NCBI GenBank assembly: GCA_041905795.1
Contig: JAYRKL010000010.1
Coordinates: 1 to 64,000 of the forward strand
From: SHVO01 sp041905795
GTDB lineage: Bacteria > Pseudomonadota > Alphaproteobacteria > Rhodospirillales > Rhodospirillaceae
Length of the DNA stretch: 64,000 bases
Direction: 5' to 3'
The position numbers were made by a program, and so were the translations under genes. This document shows positions 50,674 through 59,923 of the stretch, one piece after another (position 1 is the stretch's first letter; each line of letters starts with the position of its first letter). The notes below the pieces were generated by a model. The model saw only the letters and a program-made list of their open reading frames with translations. It did no database searches and was not told where the DNA came from.

Positions 50674-50836
50674 CCATATCCCCCGTCCGGAGAACGGGCT
50701 CTTCCGGCCCGCCGCTCTCGGCTTCGGGAATGGGACGCCGCCCTTGGGCCCCGCCCCTACCTCTGCCGTGACGATTTTTTGATATGCGGTTTCAGCCGGT
50801 TGGCAGCGGCCCGCACATAGCGTCTTTTGGCGGGCC

Positions 50837-50887
50837 GCATCGTTTTTGCCGAAAACCGGTTTCCACTTTTCGGCGCGATGCTCTAGA
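50837..50887 (+). repeat. Dispersed palindromic repeat, copy D
   Basis: GCATCGTTTTTGCCGAAAA, the CCGGTTTCCAC loop, TTTTCGGCGCGATGC and the terminal TCTAGA form a hairpin like copy A. It ends 24 nt before the fecI-type ATG, inside its leader. Confidence 0.75.
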
Positions 50888-50910
50888 CCTTGCCGGTCAG
50901 TGGGGACCGC

Positions 50911-51462
50911 ATGACAGCGCGCGACGACCTGCTCGGCGCCTACCTGGCTCTGCGCGCCGACCTCTTACGCTTCCTGAAGGCGCGGCTGGGCGACGCCGCC
51001 GCGGCCGAGGACCTTTATCAGGACCTCTACCTGCGCCTGCAATCGGCGGAATTGCCAGATGCGGTCGGCGGGCCGCGGGCGTTCCTCTATAAGATGGCCT
51101 ACAACCTGGCCAACGACCGCGCCCGCGCCGCCCGGCGCCGGGAGATCCGGGACCAGGAATGGCAGGACGCCGCGACTCATAAAGTCGGTGATGCGCCGGT
51201 GGCCGATGCCCCGCCGGTGGAGGACGCCATCGATGCCCGCCGCAAGCTGCTGCGGGTCATGGCCTGGATCGACGCGCTGCCGCCCCGCTGCCGCGAGGTG
51301 TTCACCCTGCACCGGATCGCCGGGGTACCCCATCAAGAGATAGCGTCCCGTCTGGGGATCAGCACCAAGGCCGTGGAAAAGCACATGGCCAATGCTTTCC
51401 GTATTCTCGGCGAGAAAGCCGAAAGCCATACTTCGCAAGGTAGGGTAAGCAATGACCCGTGA
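50911..51462 (+). CDS. ECF sigma factor, FecI-like
   Basis: 183-residue alternative sigma factor. Region 2 (ARLGDAAAAEDLYQDLYLRL, FLYKMAYNLANDRAR) and region 4 (ALPPRCREVFTLHRIAGVPHQEIASRLGISTKAVEKHM) are both clear, and the FecI subgroup is indicated by gene order. GGGGAC before 50911 chooses this ATG over TTG 50890. It should be held by the downstream FecR protein and recruit RNA polymerase to the receptor gene when the receptor is occupied. Confidence 0.93.
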   Translation: MTARDDLLGAYLALRADLLRFLKARLGDAAAAEDLYQDLYLRLQSAELPDAVGGPRAFLYKMAYNLANDRARAARRREIRDQEWQDAATHKVGDAPVADAPPVEDAIDARRKLLRVMAWIDALPPRCREVFTLHRIAGVPHQEIASRLGISTKAVEKHMANAFRILGEKAESHTSQGRVSNDP

Positions 51463-51516
51463 CGTCTACGCTTATGGAGGCCGCCGTGCGGTCTCCAGCA
51501 ACACTTTGGAAATGCG

Positions 51517-52461
51517 ATGACCGCGCCCGAAACCTCCATGGACCCGCGTACCGCCGCCGATTGGCGCGCGCGCCTGGACTCCGGCGATGCCGGCGAGTCG
51601 GATTTCGTCGCTTTCACCGCCTGGCTGGAAGCGAGCCCCGCCAACCGCGCCGCCTTCGACCGCCTGGACGCGGTGCTGGCCGATGTCGACGCGCAGAAAC
51701 CGCACCTCGCCGACAGGAAGGTCATCCGGTTCCCGCTCTGGAAGAAGATGGCCGCCGTGGCCGCCATCGCCGCCTCGATCCTGGCGGTGTTCCTGGTCAC
51801 GCGGCCGGCCCCCGAGACCACCTGGGCAACCCGTACGGGCGAGCGGAAGGACGTGACCCTGGCCGACGGCTCGGTGATCCATATGAACACCGCCACCAGC
51901 ATCACCGTCGGCTTCGGCCGCGGCGCGCGCAACGCGCGGCTCGACACCGGCGAAGCGCTGTTCGAAGTGAGCCCCGATCCCAGCCGGCCGTTCACCGTCG
52001 CCGCCGGCGACCAACGCATCGAAGTGGTGGGCACCGCCTTCAACGTGTTGCGTCACGCCGGCGACATCGCCGTCACCGTGTCCCACGGCGTGGTGCGGGC
52101 CACGGTCACCGGTCAAGGGGCGGGCGCCGCGCCCGCGCGCCTGACCGCCGGCAACCAGTACAACCGCCGCGAAGGCGAGACCGCCTTCACCGTCACCATG
52201 GTCGATGCCGGCGCCGCCACGGCCTGGCGGGACGGCCATCTCGCCTATGACGATGTACAACTGTCCAAGGTTGTGTCCGATCTCAACCGCAACTTTGAAT
52301 CACAGACCACCCTCGCCGATCCGGCCCTGGGCAACCTTCGGTTCACCGGCGTTCTCAAATTGGACAGCGCCGAAGCCGTGGTCCGCCGCCTGGAAGGCTT
52401 TCTTCCCATTGCCGCCGAGCCCCAGGGCAATGGCATAGTGGTGCGGGCCAAAGACAAATAA
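51517..52461 (+). CDS. FecR-family transmembrane anti-sigma/sigma regulator
   Basis: 314-residue inner-membrane regulator. The cytoplasmic N-terminal DUF4880 segment (TAADWRARLDSGDAGESDFVAFTAWLEASPANRAAFDR) would contact the sigma factor. One membrane helix follows (about 81-97, AAVAAIAASILAVFLV), then the periplasmic FecR domain (LADGSVIHMNTATSITV, ARLDTGEALFEVSPD) and a C-terminal STN-like segment (about 240-305). It transmits the signal from the TonB receptor. Confidence 0.93.
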   Translation: MTAPETSMDPRTAADWRARLDSGDAGESDFVAFTAWLEASPANRAAFDRLDAVLADVDAQKPHLADRKVIRFPLWKKMAAVAAIAASILAVFLVTRPAPETTWATRTGERKDVTLADGSVIHMNTATSITVGFGRGARNARLDTGEALFEVSPDPSRPFTVAAGDQRIEVVGTAFNVLRHAGDIAVTVSHGVVRATVTGQGAGAAPARLTAGNQYNRREGETAFTVTMVDAGAATAWRDGHLAYDDVQLSKVVSDLNRNFESQTTLADPALGNLRFTGVLKLDSAEAVVRRLEGFLPIAAEPQGNGIVVRAKDK

Positions 52462-52494
52462 AAATAACGCCCATTGCCGGGGGGCTTGCGGGGC

Positions 52495-54930
52495 GTGTTT
52501 CCGCCAAAGGACAGACGTGCGCGGTTCCGGCGCTGGGGACTGGCACTGGGCATCGCGCTTGCGCCGTTGACGGCGCGGGCCGCCGATACGCGCGTGTTCG
52601 ATCTGCCGGCGCAGCCCCTCGCCCAGGCGCTGCGCGCCTTCGCCGCACAGGCCGACGTATCGATCGGGCTCAGCGGCGCCGAAACCGGCGGCAAGCAGAG
52701 CCGCGCGGTGCGCGGCGCCCAGTCGCCCCAGGATGCGCTCACCCACCTGTTGGACGGCACCGGCCTCGCCTTCGACATGGTCGATGCCGCCACCTTCCGC
52801 ATTTTCCCCCGGCCGGCGGCGCCGGTGCGTCAGGCCGCGGCGCCGGTGGAAGACACGCCGCCGCGCGTGGAGCAGATCGTCGTCACCGCGACCAAGCGCC
52901 TGACGCCCCTGCAGGTGGTGCCGTTCTCGCTGGTGGCCGTGACCCGCGTGCCGTTGCGGCACTACGGCGTGCGGTCGGCCGACGACATCCCGGCGGTGGT
53001 GGCGGGCCTCGCCGCCACCAACCAGGGGCCGGGGCGCAACAAGTTCTTCGTGCGCGGCCTGTCGGACGGCGCCTTCAGCGGCAACGCCCAGTCGTCGGTG
53101 GCCACCTATCTCGACGAGCAGCGCACCTCTTTCAACGGACCCGATCCCAACCTGCGCCTGGTCGACATCGACCGGGTGGAGGTGGTGCGCGGGCCGCAAG
53201 GCGCCTTGTACGGCGCCGGGCCCATCAGCGGCCTGGTGCGCATCGTCACCGCGGCACCCCAGCACGACGGCGTTTTCGCCGAAGGCGAGGTCACCTCCGG
53301 GGCCGGGCCGGACGTGGGGCTCTCGGGCGGCCTGTCGGCGGTGTTCAACGCGCCGGTCAGCGAACGTGTCGCCGTGCGCGCGGTCGCCTATGCCGACCAT
53401 GCCGGCGGCTTCGTCAGCGACACCCGCCTCGGCAAGAGCAGGTCCAACCAGGTCGACACCGAGGGCCTGCGCTTCCAGTCGCGGATCATGCTCTCCGATA
53501 ACTGGACCATCCGCGCCGGCGTCACCGCCCAGTGGATCCATGCCCAGGACACCCAGTACTTCGACATCGGCCAGCCGCGCTTCCGGCGCGGCAATTATAT
53601 GCGCGAGCCCTATACCAACGACTTCGTCAGCACCAATCTCACCGCCGAAGGCGACCTGGGCTGGGCGACGCTGGTTTCCACCACATCCTGGTCGCGCCAG
53701 GACGTCGCCACCCGCTACGACGCCTCACTGGCGGTGCCGCAACTGGTGCGCGCGCCGATCGCCCCCGCCGCCTTCGACGAACCCAGCATCTACTACACCA
53801 TGGACCACGAAACCCGCCTCGCCTCGGCCGCCGACGGCGCCTTCGACTGGATCGCGGGCGCCTTCGTCTCGCGCAGCGTCAGGAACGTCTCCAGCCGCAT
53901 CGCCTTCACCCAGACCAACGAGACCTTCTACTTCAAGACCCGGCGCGGCATCGGTACCGAACTGGCGCTGTTCGGCGAGGCCACCTGGCGGCCGGCCCCC
54001 GACTGGGCGCTCACGGCCGGCGGGCGCTTCTATCGCGGCCAGATTGACGTCACCGCCGACAACTCGGAGCTGGAAGACGGGCCGCCCAAAGCGGTGGGAC
54101 AGAACGTGGGCACCGGCTTCACGCCCAAGGCCACCGTCAGCTACCGCCCCGACGAGAACAACCTGGTCTATGTGCAGGTGGCCCAGGGCTTCCGCCTCGG
54201 CGGAGTCAACGTCAACAACCGCATCGCGCCCGGTGTCCCCCAGCGCAACGCGCGCCTGACGGTGACCAACTTCGATTCCGACTATCTGTGGAACTTCGAG
54301 GCCGGCTCGAAATCCGAACTGCTCGACGGCACGCTGCGCATCAACGCCGCGGCGTTCTACGCCATGTGGGAACATATCCAGGCCGACCTGACCCGCGCCA
54401 CCGGCCTCGCGTTCACCGCCAACCTGGGTTCCATCCGCAACGCCGGCTTCGACCTCGACCTGACCTACGTGCCCGTGCGCGGGCTCGAGATCCTGGCCAA
54501 CGCCTCCTTGAGCAACCCGGTGTTGCGCGAGGACCTGATGCTGGCGCCCGGAACCACCAGTCGTCTCCCGCGCGTACCCAAATTCGCCGGCCTGGTGGCG
54601 GCGCGCTACCAGCATCCGCTCTCGGACACCGTCACCGCCTACGGCAGCGCGCGGCTGGAGTTCACGGGCCGCACCAACCTGGGACAGGGCATGGGCCGCG
54701 ACATCGTCTCCAAGCCTTACGCCTTGCTCGACACCGAAGCCGGCCTGCGCCGCGGCGCCTGGGACCTGTCGCTGTTCGTCGACAACCTGTTCGACTGCGG
54801 CGCCAACACCTTTGCTTTTGGCAATCCCTTCAACTTCGGCCAAATCGGCCAGGCCACCCCGCCGCGCCCGCGCACCGTCGGCCTGCGCCTCGGCTGGTCC
54901 ACGGGGCCGGCGCGCGGCTTAACGGAATGA
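52495..54930 (+). CDS. TonB-dependent receptor with STN signalling domain (FecA type)
   Basis: Outer-membrane ligand-gated transporter, about 811 residues. A signal peptide ends LTARAA. The STN domain covers about residues 32-92 (FDLPAQPLAQALRAFAAQADVSIGL), then a TonB-box-like VEQIVVTATKR, a plug with RGLSDGAFSG and VEVVRGPQGALYGAG, and a beta barrel ending in PRTVGLRLGW. The STN domain signals to FecR. GTG 52495 gives a better signal peptide start than TTG 52474. The ligand is unknown: iron chelate is the default for FecI-linked receptors, but carbohydrates are possible. It overlaps the convergent GNAT gene by 12 nt. Confidence 0.93.
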   Translation: MFPPKDRRARFRRWGLALGIALAPLTARAADTRVFDLPAQPLAQALRAFAAQADVSIGLSGAETGGKQSRAVRGAQSPQDALTHLLDGTGLAFDMVDAATFRIFPRPAAPVRQAAAPVEDTPPRVEQIVVTATKRLTPLQVVPFSLVAVTRVPLRHYGVRSADDIPAVVAGLAATNQGPGRNKFFVRGLSDGAFSGNAQSSVATYLDEQRTSFNGPDPNLRLVDIDRVEVVRGPQGALYGAGPISGLVRIVTAAPQHDGVFAEGEVTSGAGPDVGLSGGLSAVFNAPVSERVAVRAVAYADHAGGFVSDTRLGKSRSNQVDTEGLRFQSRIMLSDNWTIRAGVTAQWIHAQDTQYFDIGQPRFRRGNYMREPYTNDFVSTNLTAEGDLGWATLVSTTSWSRQDVATRYDASLAVPQLVRAPIAPAAFDEPSIYYTMDHETRLASAADGAFDWIAGAFVSRSVRNVSSRIAFTQTNETFYFKTRRGIGTELALFGEATWRPAPDWALTAGGRFYRGQIDVTADNSELEDGPPKAVGQNVGTGFTPKATVSYRPDENNLVYVQVAQGFRLGGVNVNNRIAPGVPQRNARLTVTNFDSDYLWNFEAGSKSELLDGTLRINAAAFYAMWEHIQADLTRATGLAFTANLGSIRNAGFDLDLTYVPVRGLEILANASLSNPVLREDLMLAPGTTSRLPRVPKFAGLVAARYQHPLSDTVTAYGSARLEFTGRTNLGQGMGRDIVSKPYALLDTEAGLRRGAWDLSLFVDNLFDCGANTFAFGNPFNFGQIGQATPPRPRTVGLRLGWSTGPARGLTE

Positions 54931-55614
54931 GGCGAGCGTGCGTTTCTGCCGGCCCTCGCCGTCGAAATTCTCCGGCGCGAGCCAGGATTCAAAAGCGTCG
55001 CGCAACGCCGGCCACGCCTTGTCGGTGACCGCGTACCAGGCGGTGTCGCGCGACCGGCCTTTGTAGACCACTGCTTGCGCGAAAATACCCTCGAACCTGA
55101 ATCCGTAGCGTTCGGCGGCACGGCGCGAGCCGGCGTGCAGGGAATCGCATTTCCATTCGTGGCGGCGATAGCCCAGTTCATCGAAGGCCCGGCGCATCAT
55201 CAGGTACACCGCCTCGGTGGCCGCCGGCGTGCGCTGCAGGCGCGGCGAAAACAGGATCCCGCCCACCTCAATCACACCGTTGGCGGGATCGATGCGCATA
55301 TGCGCCAGGGTGCCGAGCGGTTCCCCGTTCACCAGTACCGTGAAGTGCAAGGGATCGTTGAGGGCGGCGTTCTCTCGCGCCCACGCCATGTAGTCTTCGG
55401 CCGAGTCGACGGGCCGGCGCGGCATATAAGTCCAGTCCCGCCAGTCGGGCGCCTCGCGATATGCGGCATAGAGCGCCGCCGCGTGCCTGCCGGGGTCGAG
55501 CCTCTCCAGCCGGCAATAGCGTCCTTGCATCGGCGTCTGCGGCGGCAAGGGCCGCGGAGTCCAATCGGTGACCGGCGGCCCTATTGGTTGGCCAAAGTCA
55601 TTGAGAAGAGTCAT
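54919..55614 (-). CDS. GNAT acetyltransferase, RimJ/RimL-like
   Basis: 231-residue acetyltransferase of the RimJ/RimL type. RYCRLERLDPGRHAAALY opens the domain, GVIEVGGILFSPRLQRTPAATEAVYL is the acetyl-CoA loop, and WKCDSLHAGSRRAAERYGFRFEG is the closing signature. In related proteins the targets are small molecules or protein N-termini. It starts 193 nt from the divergent metalloprotease, separated by the palindromes at 55633-55764. Confidence 0.9.
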   Translation of the reverse strand: MTLLNDFGQPIGPPVTDWTPRPLPPQTPMQGRYCRLERLDPGRHAAALYAAYREAPDWRDWTYMPRRPVDSAEDYMAWARENAALNDPLHFTVLVNGEPLGTLAHMRIDPANGVIEVGGILFSPRLQRTPAATEAVYLMMRRAFDELGYRRHEWKCDSLHAGSRRAAERYGFRFEGIFAQAVVYKGRSRDTAWYAVTDKAWPALRDAFESWLAPENFDGEGRQKRTLASFR

Positions 55615-55632
55615 GTCAGCCGCACACTCAAG

Positions 55633-55764
55633 AAAAAAGTACCGGGTATAATTTTATCTGACGAGGAAACCTTGAGAGCAAGGCCCGGGGATAAAATTGT
55701 ACCTGGTACATTTTTCCGACCCTAACCAGCGCCGTGCCAGGGAAAATGTACCAGGTACATTTTC
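55633..55764. repeat. Three GTACCnGGTAC palindromes in a divergent promoter region
   Basis: Three 23-bp dyads are centred at 55644, 55704 and 55753. The last (55742-55764) is perfect: GAAAATGTACC, central A, then GGTACATTTTC. The second (55693-55715) matches at 10 of 11 pairs and the first (55633-55655) at about 8 of 11. A- and T-runs flank the GTACC/GGTAC cores. They occupy the gap between the GNAT gene and the zinc metalloprotease, and look like tandem operators or a REP-like palindrome family. Confidence 0.65.
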
Positions 55765-55807
55765 CCCCGATTGGCTATCCTGTACTCAGGCTCGGGGGAG
55801 ACTCATC

Positions 55808-58246
55808 ATGCGCGTGTTTCACACAGTGATCGCTGCCTTGTTCTTCTGCGCGCCGGCGCTGGCGGCGGAAGCGCCGGCCGAGGATTTCTTCAAGGGCACC
55901 ACGGCGCTCAGCGGCCTGCTCCCGGTCCATGTCGACACCCAGGGCGGGCGCATCCTGCTCACCCTGCCGGCGCCGGACGCCCAGGGCGTCACCGCGCGCT
56001 TCCTTTACACACCCGCCCTGCGCACCGGCCTGGGCGCGGCGCCGACCTTGCTCGACCGCGGCCATGTCGGCGGCACCCGCATCCTGGCCTTCCGCCGCCT
56101 GGGCAAGAAGATCGCCGCGCTCTACGAGAACCCGCGCTTCCGCGCCGCCAATACGCCCGGCGCGCGTTCGCCGGACTTCGCCACCTCCACCCTCTGGATG
56201 GGCGATATCGCGCGGACCCTGCCCGACGGTTCCGTGGTGGTGGACATCGCGCCCTTCCTGCTGGGCGACGTCACCGGCGTCGTCGCCGGCTTGGCGCAGG
56301 AAACCGCGGTCGACGGCTTCGTGCGCGGCCCCGGGCAGTTCCGGCTGGAGGCGGCGCTGTCGGCCGCCGACCCGGCCTCGGTCAAATTGTTCCCGCAGAA
56401 CCTGGAGATCGACGCCACCCAGACCTATGTGTCGGACCGCCCCGGCGCCGAGGTGTCCAATATCGCGCCGGAGTCCAAACACGTCTCGTTCACGGTCCAT
56501 CACAGCTTCGCCGCCCTGCCCGCGCCCGGCTTCGTGCCGCGCGTCTTCGACGCACGCATTGGCGGCTTCCAGACCCAGGCGGTGGACTACGGGCGCCCGC
56601 TCGGCCAGGACGTGGTGACCGATGTCGCCAACCGGTTCCGCCTGGAGAAGACCGATCCGGCGGCGGCGCGCTCGGCGGTGAAAAAACCCATCGTGTTCTA
56701 CATCGACCGCAACGCGCCCGAACCGATCCGCGCAGCACTTGTGGAAGGCGTCAACTGGTGGGCCAAGGCCTTCGACGCCGCCGGCTATAGCGACGCTTTC
56801 CGCGCCGAGGTGATGCCCGAGGGCATGGACCCCCTGGATATCCGCTACAACGTCGTCCACTGGGTGGACCGCGCCACCCGCGGCTGGTCCTACGGCCAGC
56901 CGATCTCGGACCCGCGCACCGGCGAGATCGTCAAGGGCATGGTGGTGCTGGGCTCCGAGCGCGTGCGCCAGGATATCGAGATCTTCAAGGGCCTGGTGGG
57001 CGCCGATGCGACCGGGTCCAACGACCCGGTGCAGGCGGGCCTCGCGCGCATGCGCCAGTTGGCCGCCCATGAGGTGGGCCACGCGCTCGGCTTCGCCCAT
57101 AACTTCGCCGCCAGCAGCCAGGACCGCGCCTCGGTGATGGACTATCCGCCGCCGCGGATCGGCCTCAAGAACGACGCCATCGATCTTTCGGATGCCTATG
57201 GTGTGGGCGTCGGCGCCTGGGACATGGCGACGGTGGACTGGCTCTACGGCGAACCATCGGGCCCGAACGCGCAAAGCGTCATCGACGCCAAGGCCGCGGC
57301 CGCGGCCGACCGCCTGCGCTATGGCCGAGACGAGGCGCGCGCCGCCGACAGCGCCCAGGCCTGGACCGCGCTGTGGGACGACGGCGCCGATCCGGTGGCG
57401 GAACTGCACCGTCTCCTGGGCGTGCGCCGCGCGGCGCTCCGCCAATTCGGCCTGCGCAACCTTTCAGCCGGCGAGCCCGTGGCCAACCTGCGGCGCCGGT
57501 TCGTGCCGGTGTACCTCCTGCACCGCTATCAACTGGTGGCGGCGTCCAAGCTGATCGGCGGCGTCGGCTTCACCTACGCCGTCAAGGGCGACGGCCGCGA
57601 AAGCCCCGCGCCGGTGCCGGCCTCCACCCAGACCGCGGCCATCGCCGCGGTGCTGGACAGCATCAGCCTCGATAACCTGGCGCTGCCGCCCCGGCTCTCC
57701 GGCCTTCTCTCGGTCCCGCGCAACGGCAGCACCAACATGCAGTTCGATGTCGAGGTGTTCCGCGGCGCCGGCGGCCCGGTGTTCGACCCGCTGGTTGCCG
57801 CCGACGTGGCGGCGGAAATCGCCTTCAACACCCTGTTCGCGCCGAGCCGGCTGCAGCGCCTGGAGGTGCAGCACGCCGCCGGCGCCGACATGCCCGGCGT
57901 GAGCTATCTCCTCGACGAGATCGAGAAACGCATCCTTCCGGCCAGGACCACCGCCCTGGCGCGGCGGGTGATCTGGCGCGCGGTCGCGACCATGGCCCAG
58001 ACCGCGCGCAACCCGGCCACGACGCCGGAGATCGCGGCGATCCTGGGCGAGCGCCTGCGCGCCATCGCCCAGGACCTGGGGCGGCGCAAGGGCGACGACG
58101 AAGGCGCCTGGGCCGCGCAACTGTCGCGCACCCTGCTCGATCCCGAAGCCCTAGACAAACTGATCGCCGAACGCCCGCGCGTCACCGAAATCCCGCAGGG
58201 CGACCCCATCGGCGAAGCCGATTGGCTGGGCACGCCGGAACCCTAA
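55808..58246 (+). CDS. Zinc-dependent metalloprotease (DUF5117-type), exported
   Basis: 812-residue exported protease. ATG 55808 with GGGGGAG upstream gives a signal peptide (FFCAPALAAEA). The N-terminal DUF5117-like region (about 20-280) is followed by a metzincin-type core with H421-E-V-G-H425-ALGFAH431 (HExxHxxGxxH) and a downstream Met-turn candidate (SVMDYPPPR). The region after about 500 is the C-terminal helical part of this family. Location is periplasmic or extracellular. The physiological substrate is unknown. Confidence 0.9.
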   Translation: MRVFHTVIAALFFCAPALAAEAPAEDFFKGTTALSGLLPVHVDTQGGRILLTLPAPDAQGVTARFLYTPALRTGLGAAPTLLDRGHVGGTRILAFRRLGKKIAALYENPRFRAANTPGARSPDFATSTLWMGDIARTLPDGSVVVDIAPFLLGDVTGVVAGLAQETAVDGFVRGPGQFRLEAALSAADPASVKLFPQNLEIDATQTYVSDRPGAEVSNIAPESKHVSFTVHHSFAALPAPGFVPRVFDARIGGFQTQAVDYGRPLGQDVVTDVANRFRLEKTDPAAARSAVKKPIVFYIDRNAPEPIRAALVEGVNWWAKAFDAAGYSDAFRAEVMPEGMDPLDIRYNVVHWVDRATRGWSYGQPISDPRTGEIVKGMVVLGSERVRQDIEIFKGLVGADATGSNDPVQAGLARMRQLAAHEVGHALGFAHNFAASSQDRASVMDYPPPRIGLKNDAIDLSDAYGVGVGAWDMATVDWLYGEPSGPNAQSVIDAKAAAAADRLRYGRDEARAADSAQAWTALWDDGADPVAELHRLLGVRRAALRQFGLRNLSAGEPVANLRRRFVPVYLLHRYQLVAASKLIGGVGFTYAVKGDGRESPAPVPASTQTAAIAAVLDSISLDNLALPPRLSGLLSVPRNGSTNMQFDVEVFRGAGGPVFDPLVAADVAAEIAFNTLFAPSRLQRLEVQHAAGADMPGVSYLLDEIEKRILPARTTALARRVIWRAVATMAQTARNPATTPEIAAILGERLRAIAQDLGRRKGDDEGAWAAQLSRTLLDPEALDKLIAERPRVTEIPQGDPIGEADWLGTPEP

Positions 58247-58441
58247 AGCCGGACGAGGCGCCTGAAAGGTCCCCCGGCCGGGAAGCAGCCCGGCCTTTCG
58301 CCCCGGAGGATGGTCATGCGCCCAACGCATCACCTCGCGCACAAATATCCCGAACCGGAGCATAAATAGGAATCCCTTCGCCGCCGGAGTGCGGTAGCGT
58401 GTCGCCGCCTGGGAAGAAAACCCGGCAACGGAGGGGTGAAA

Positions 58442-59095
58442 ATGCGCAAATCGCGCTATCGCGGCATCAAAACATTGATGGTGGAGGGACCGGCGGGCGT
58501 GGACGCGCTGCGCGAGGCGCCCGCGGCCAGCCAGGACAACCTGGACTATGCGGAGCAGAGCGACTGCGCCGCTTTCCTCGATCTCTGGCGCGGCCTGCGC
58601 CAGGACCACGCCGTACCCGTCATCACGCGCTTCTGCGAGGCGCTGACCGGGGCGTTCGCCGCCGCGTGCTCCATCGCCGAGCTTCACGACAATGCCGCCA
58701 TCGTCCGTTTCCAGGGCGCCGGGCTCATCGAACGCTGGGGACAGGACCTGACCGGGCGCGACTTGTACGGCACGTTCCCCTACTACGCCCGCACCCGCGC
58801 GCTCGCCAACATCGGCCAAGTGTGCGCGCACCCGTGCGGCTATTTCGGCGCCAATCGCGTTGCCGTGCCGGATAAGGGCCTCGTCGCCTCCCACTTCATC
58901 CAGCTGCCCCTGGCCTCCGACGACAGCGCACCCTCGTATGTCGCGCATTTTTCGGTGGTAGGACCGCCGCCGCCGGCCACGCGGTCCAACGCCCATTACT
59001 ACGAGAGCCGCAACACCGGCTGGATCGATCTCGGCGCCGGCGTGCCCGCGCGCCGGCCCTACCTGCTCGACGCCCCGCGCGCCGCCGCCGGTTAG
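58442..59095 (+). CDS. PAS-domain protein (PAS_5-like)
   Basis: 217-residue cytosolic protein with one PAS-like domain (about 35-180). LWRGLRQDHAVP opens it, then AAIVRFQGAGLIERWGQDLTGRDLYGTF is typical of the alphaproteobacterial PAS_5 group. There is no kinase, GGDEF or other output domain, so it may act by binding partners. ATG 58442 is set by GGAGG 7 nt upstream. The signal and partner are unknown. Confidence 0.8.
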   Translation: MRKSRYRGIKTLMVEGPAGVDALREAPAASQDNLDYAEQSDCAAFLDLWRGLRQDHAVPVITRFCEALTGAFAAACSIAELHDNAAIVRFQGAGLIERWGQDLTGRDLYGTFPYYARTRALANIGQVCAHPCGYFGANRVAVPDKGLVASHFIQLPLASDDSAPSYVAHFSVVGPPPPATRSNAHYYESRNTGWIDLGAGVPARRPYLLDAPRAAAG

Positions 59096-59096
59096 C

Positions 59097-59182
59097 GGCC
59101 GGCTTATTAAGGTTGGCGCGCGTGAGCGCGCCGGCCGGAGGCCGGCCTATTAAGGTTGGCGCGCGTGAGCGCGCTGGCCGGT
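59097..59182. repeat. Two tandem copies of a 43-bp hairpin-bearing repeat
   Basis: Period 43 bp: TATTAAGGTTGGCGCGCGTG occurs at 59105 and again at 59148. Each unit holds GGCGCGC-GTGA-GCGCGC, a 7-bp stem, and flanking GCCGGC/GGCCGG. It lies between convergent genes and overlaps the last codons of the DUF3750 gene (59150 onward), so it may serve as a two-way terminator. Confidence 0.75.
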
Positions 59183-59923
59183 CCAGTCGGCTTTGCCGGG
59201 GACGCGGCCGGCGCCGGGGAGCGAGAGGCCGCCCGGCCCCGCGCCGATCACGAATCCCAGCAGGTTCACTTCCAGGCCCTCCTTGCCGGCGAGCATGAAG
59301 CCGAGCACCCCGGCCAGGGAAACCTGCACGCCGGTACCGCTGGGGGCGGCGGCCAGCACCTTCCAGCCGGTATAGTCCTTGCCGATGGCGTTGCCGGGCA
59401 GCGCCAGGCGCAGCGCGGGGATCTCCCGCGCGATATGGGCGATGAAGGTGTTGCTGTTGGGGCCGGGCCAGGCGGTGTAGCGGTCGGCGTAAGGATAACG
59501 CTCCACCGCCGCCGGCAGCTTGGCGATGATCGCTTCGGCCTCTTCACCCCTGAGGTCTTGCAGCAGCTTGGGCGCGGAGCCGTACCACTCGCGGTCGGGC
59601 GTCTCGGTGTCGGAGATGCGGATCGCCTGCTTGCTGTACTCCACGCCGAAGCCCACCACCTCGTAGCGGCGGTAGGTGGAAGCGCCCTTGGGTTTCACCG
59701 CGATCCAGCAATGGTCGGCGAAAGTGCCGCGCCAGCCCCAGGCCTTGGCGGCATAGGCCTGCACCACCGCCGGTTCATAGTCCTTGGGCGCGGGCGCCCA
59801 CCCCGCCGGCCGCGCGCTGGCGGTGCGCCAATCCCCCGACGCCCCGAACGCCGCGCGCGAGGCCGGGCCCGCCATCAGGGCGGCGGCCACGGCCAAAGCC
59901 ACAGCGGGTTTGACGCGTTTCAC
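59150..59923 (-). CDS. DUF3750 family exported protein
   Basis: 257-residue exported protein with signal peptide (VALAVAAALMAGPASRAA). The DUF3750 signatures are DHCWIAVKPKGASTYRRYEVVG and YPYADRYTAWPGPNSNTFI. The C-terminal third is Gly-rich and hydrophobic (VLGFMLAGKEG). Function is unknown. GTG 59923 is chosen because it overlaps the upstream stop as GTGA and sits 7 nt after GGAGG; a GTG one codon further up is also available. The last codons lie in a tandem repeat. Confidence 0.85.
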   Translation of the reverse strand: MKRVKPAVALAVAAALMAGPASRAAFGASGDWRTASARPAGWAPAPKDYEPAVVQAYAAKAWGWRGTFADHCWIAVKPKGASTYRRYEVVGFGVEYSKQAIRISDTETPDREWYGSAPKLLQDLRGEEAEAIIAKLPAAVERYPYADRYTAWPGPNSNTFIAHIAREIPALRLALPGNAIGKDYTGWKVLAAAPSGTGVQVSLAGVLGFMLAGKEGLEVNLLGFVIGAGPGGLSLPGAGRVPGKADWTGQRAHARQP

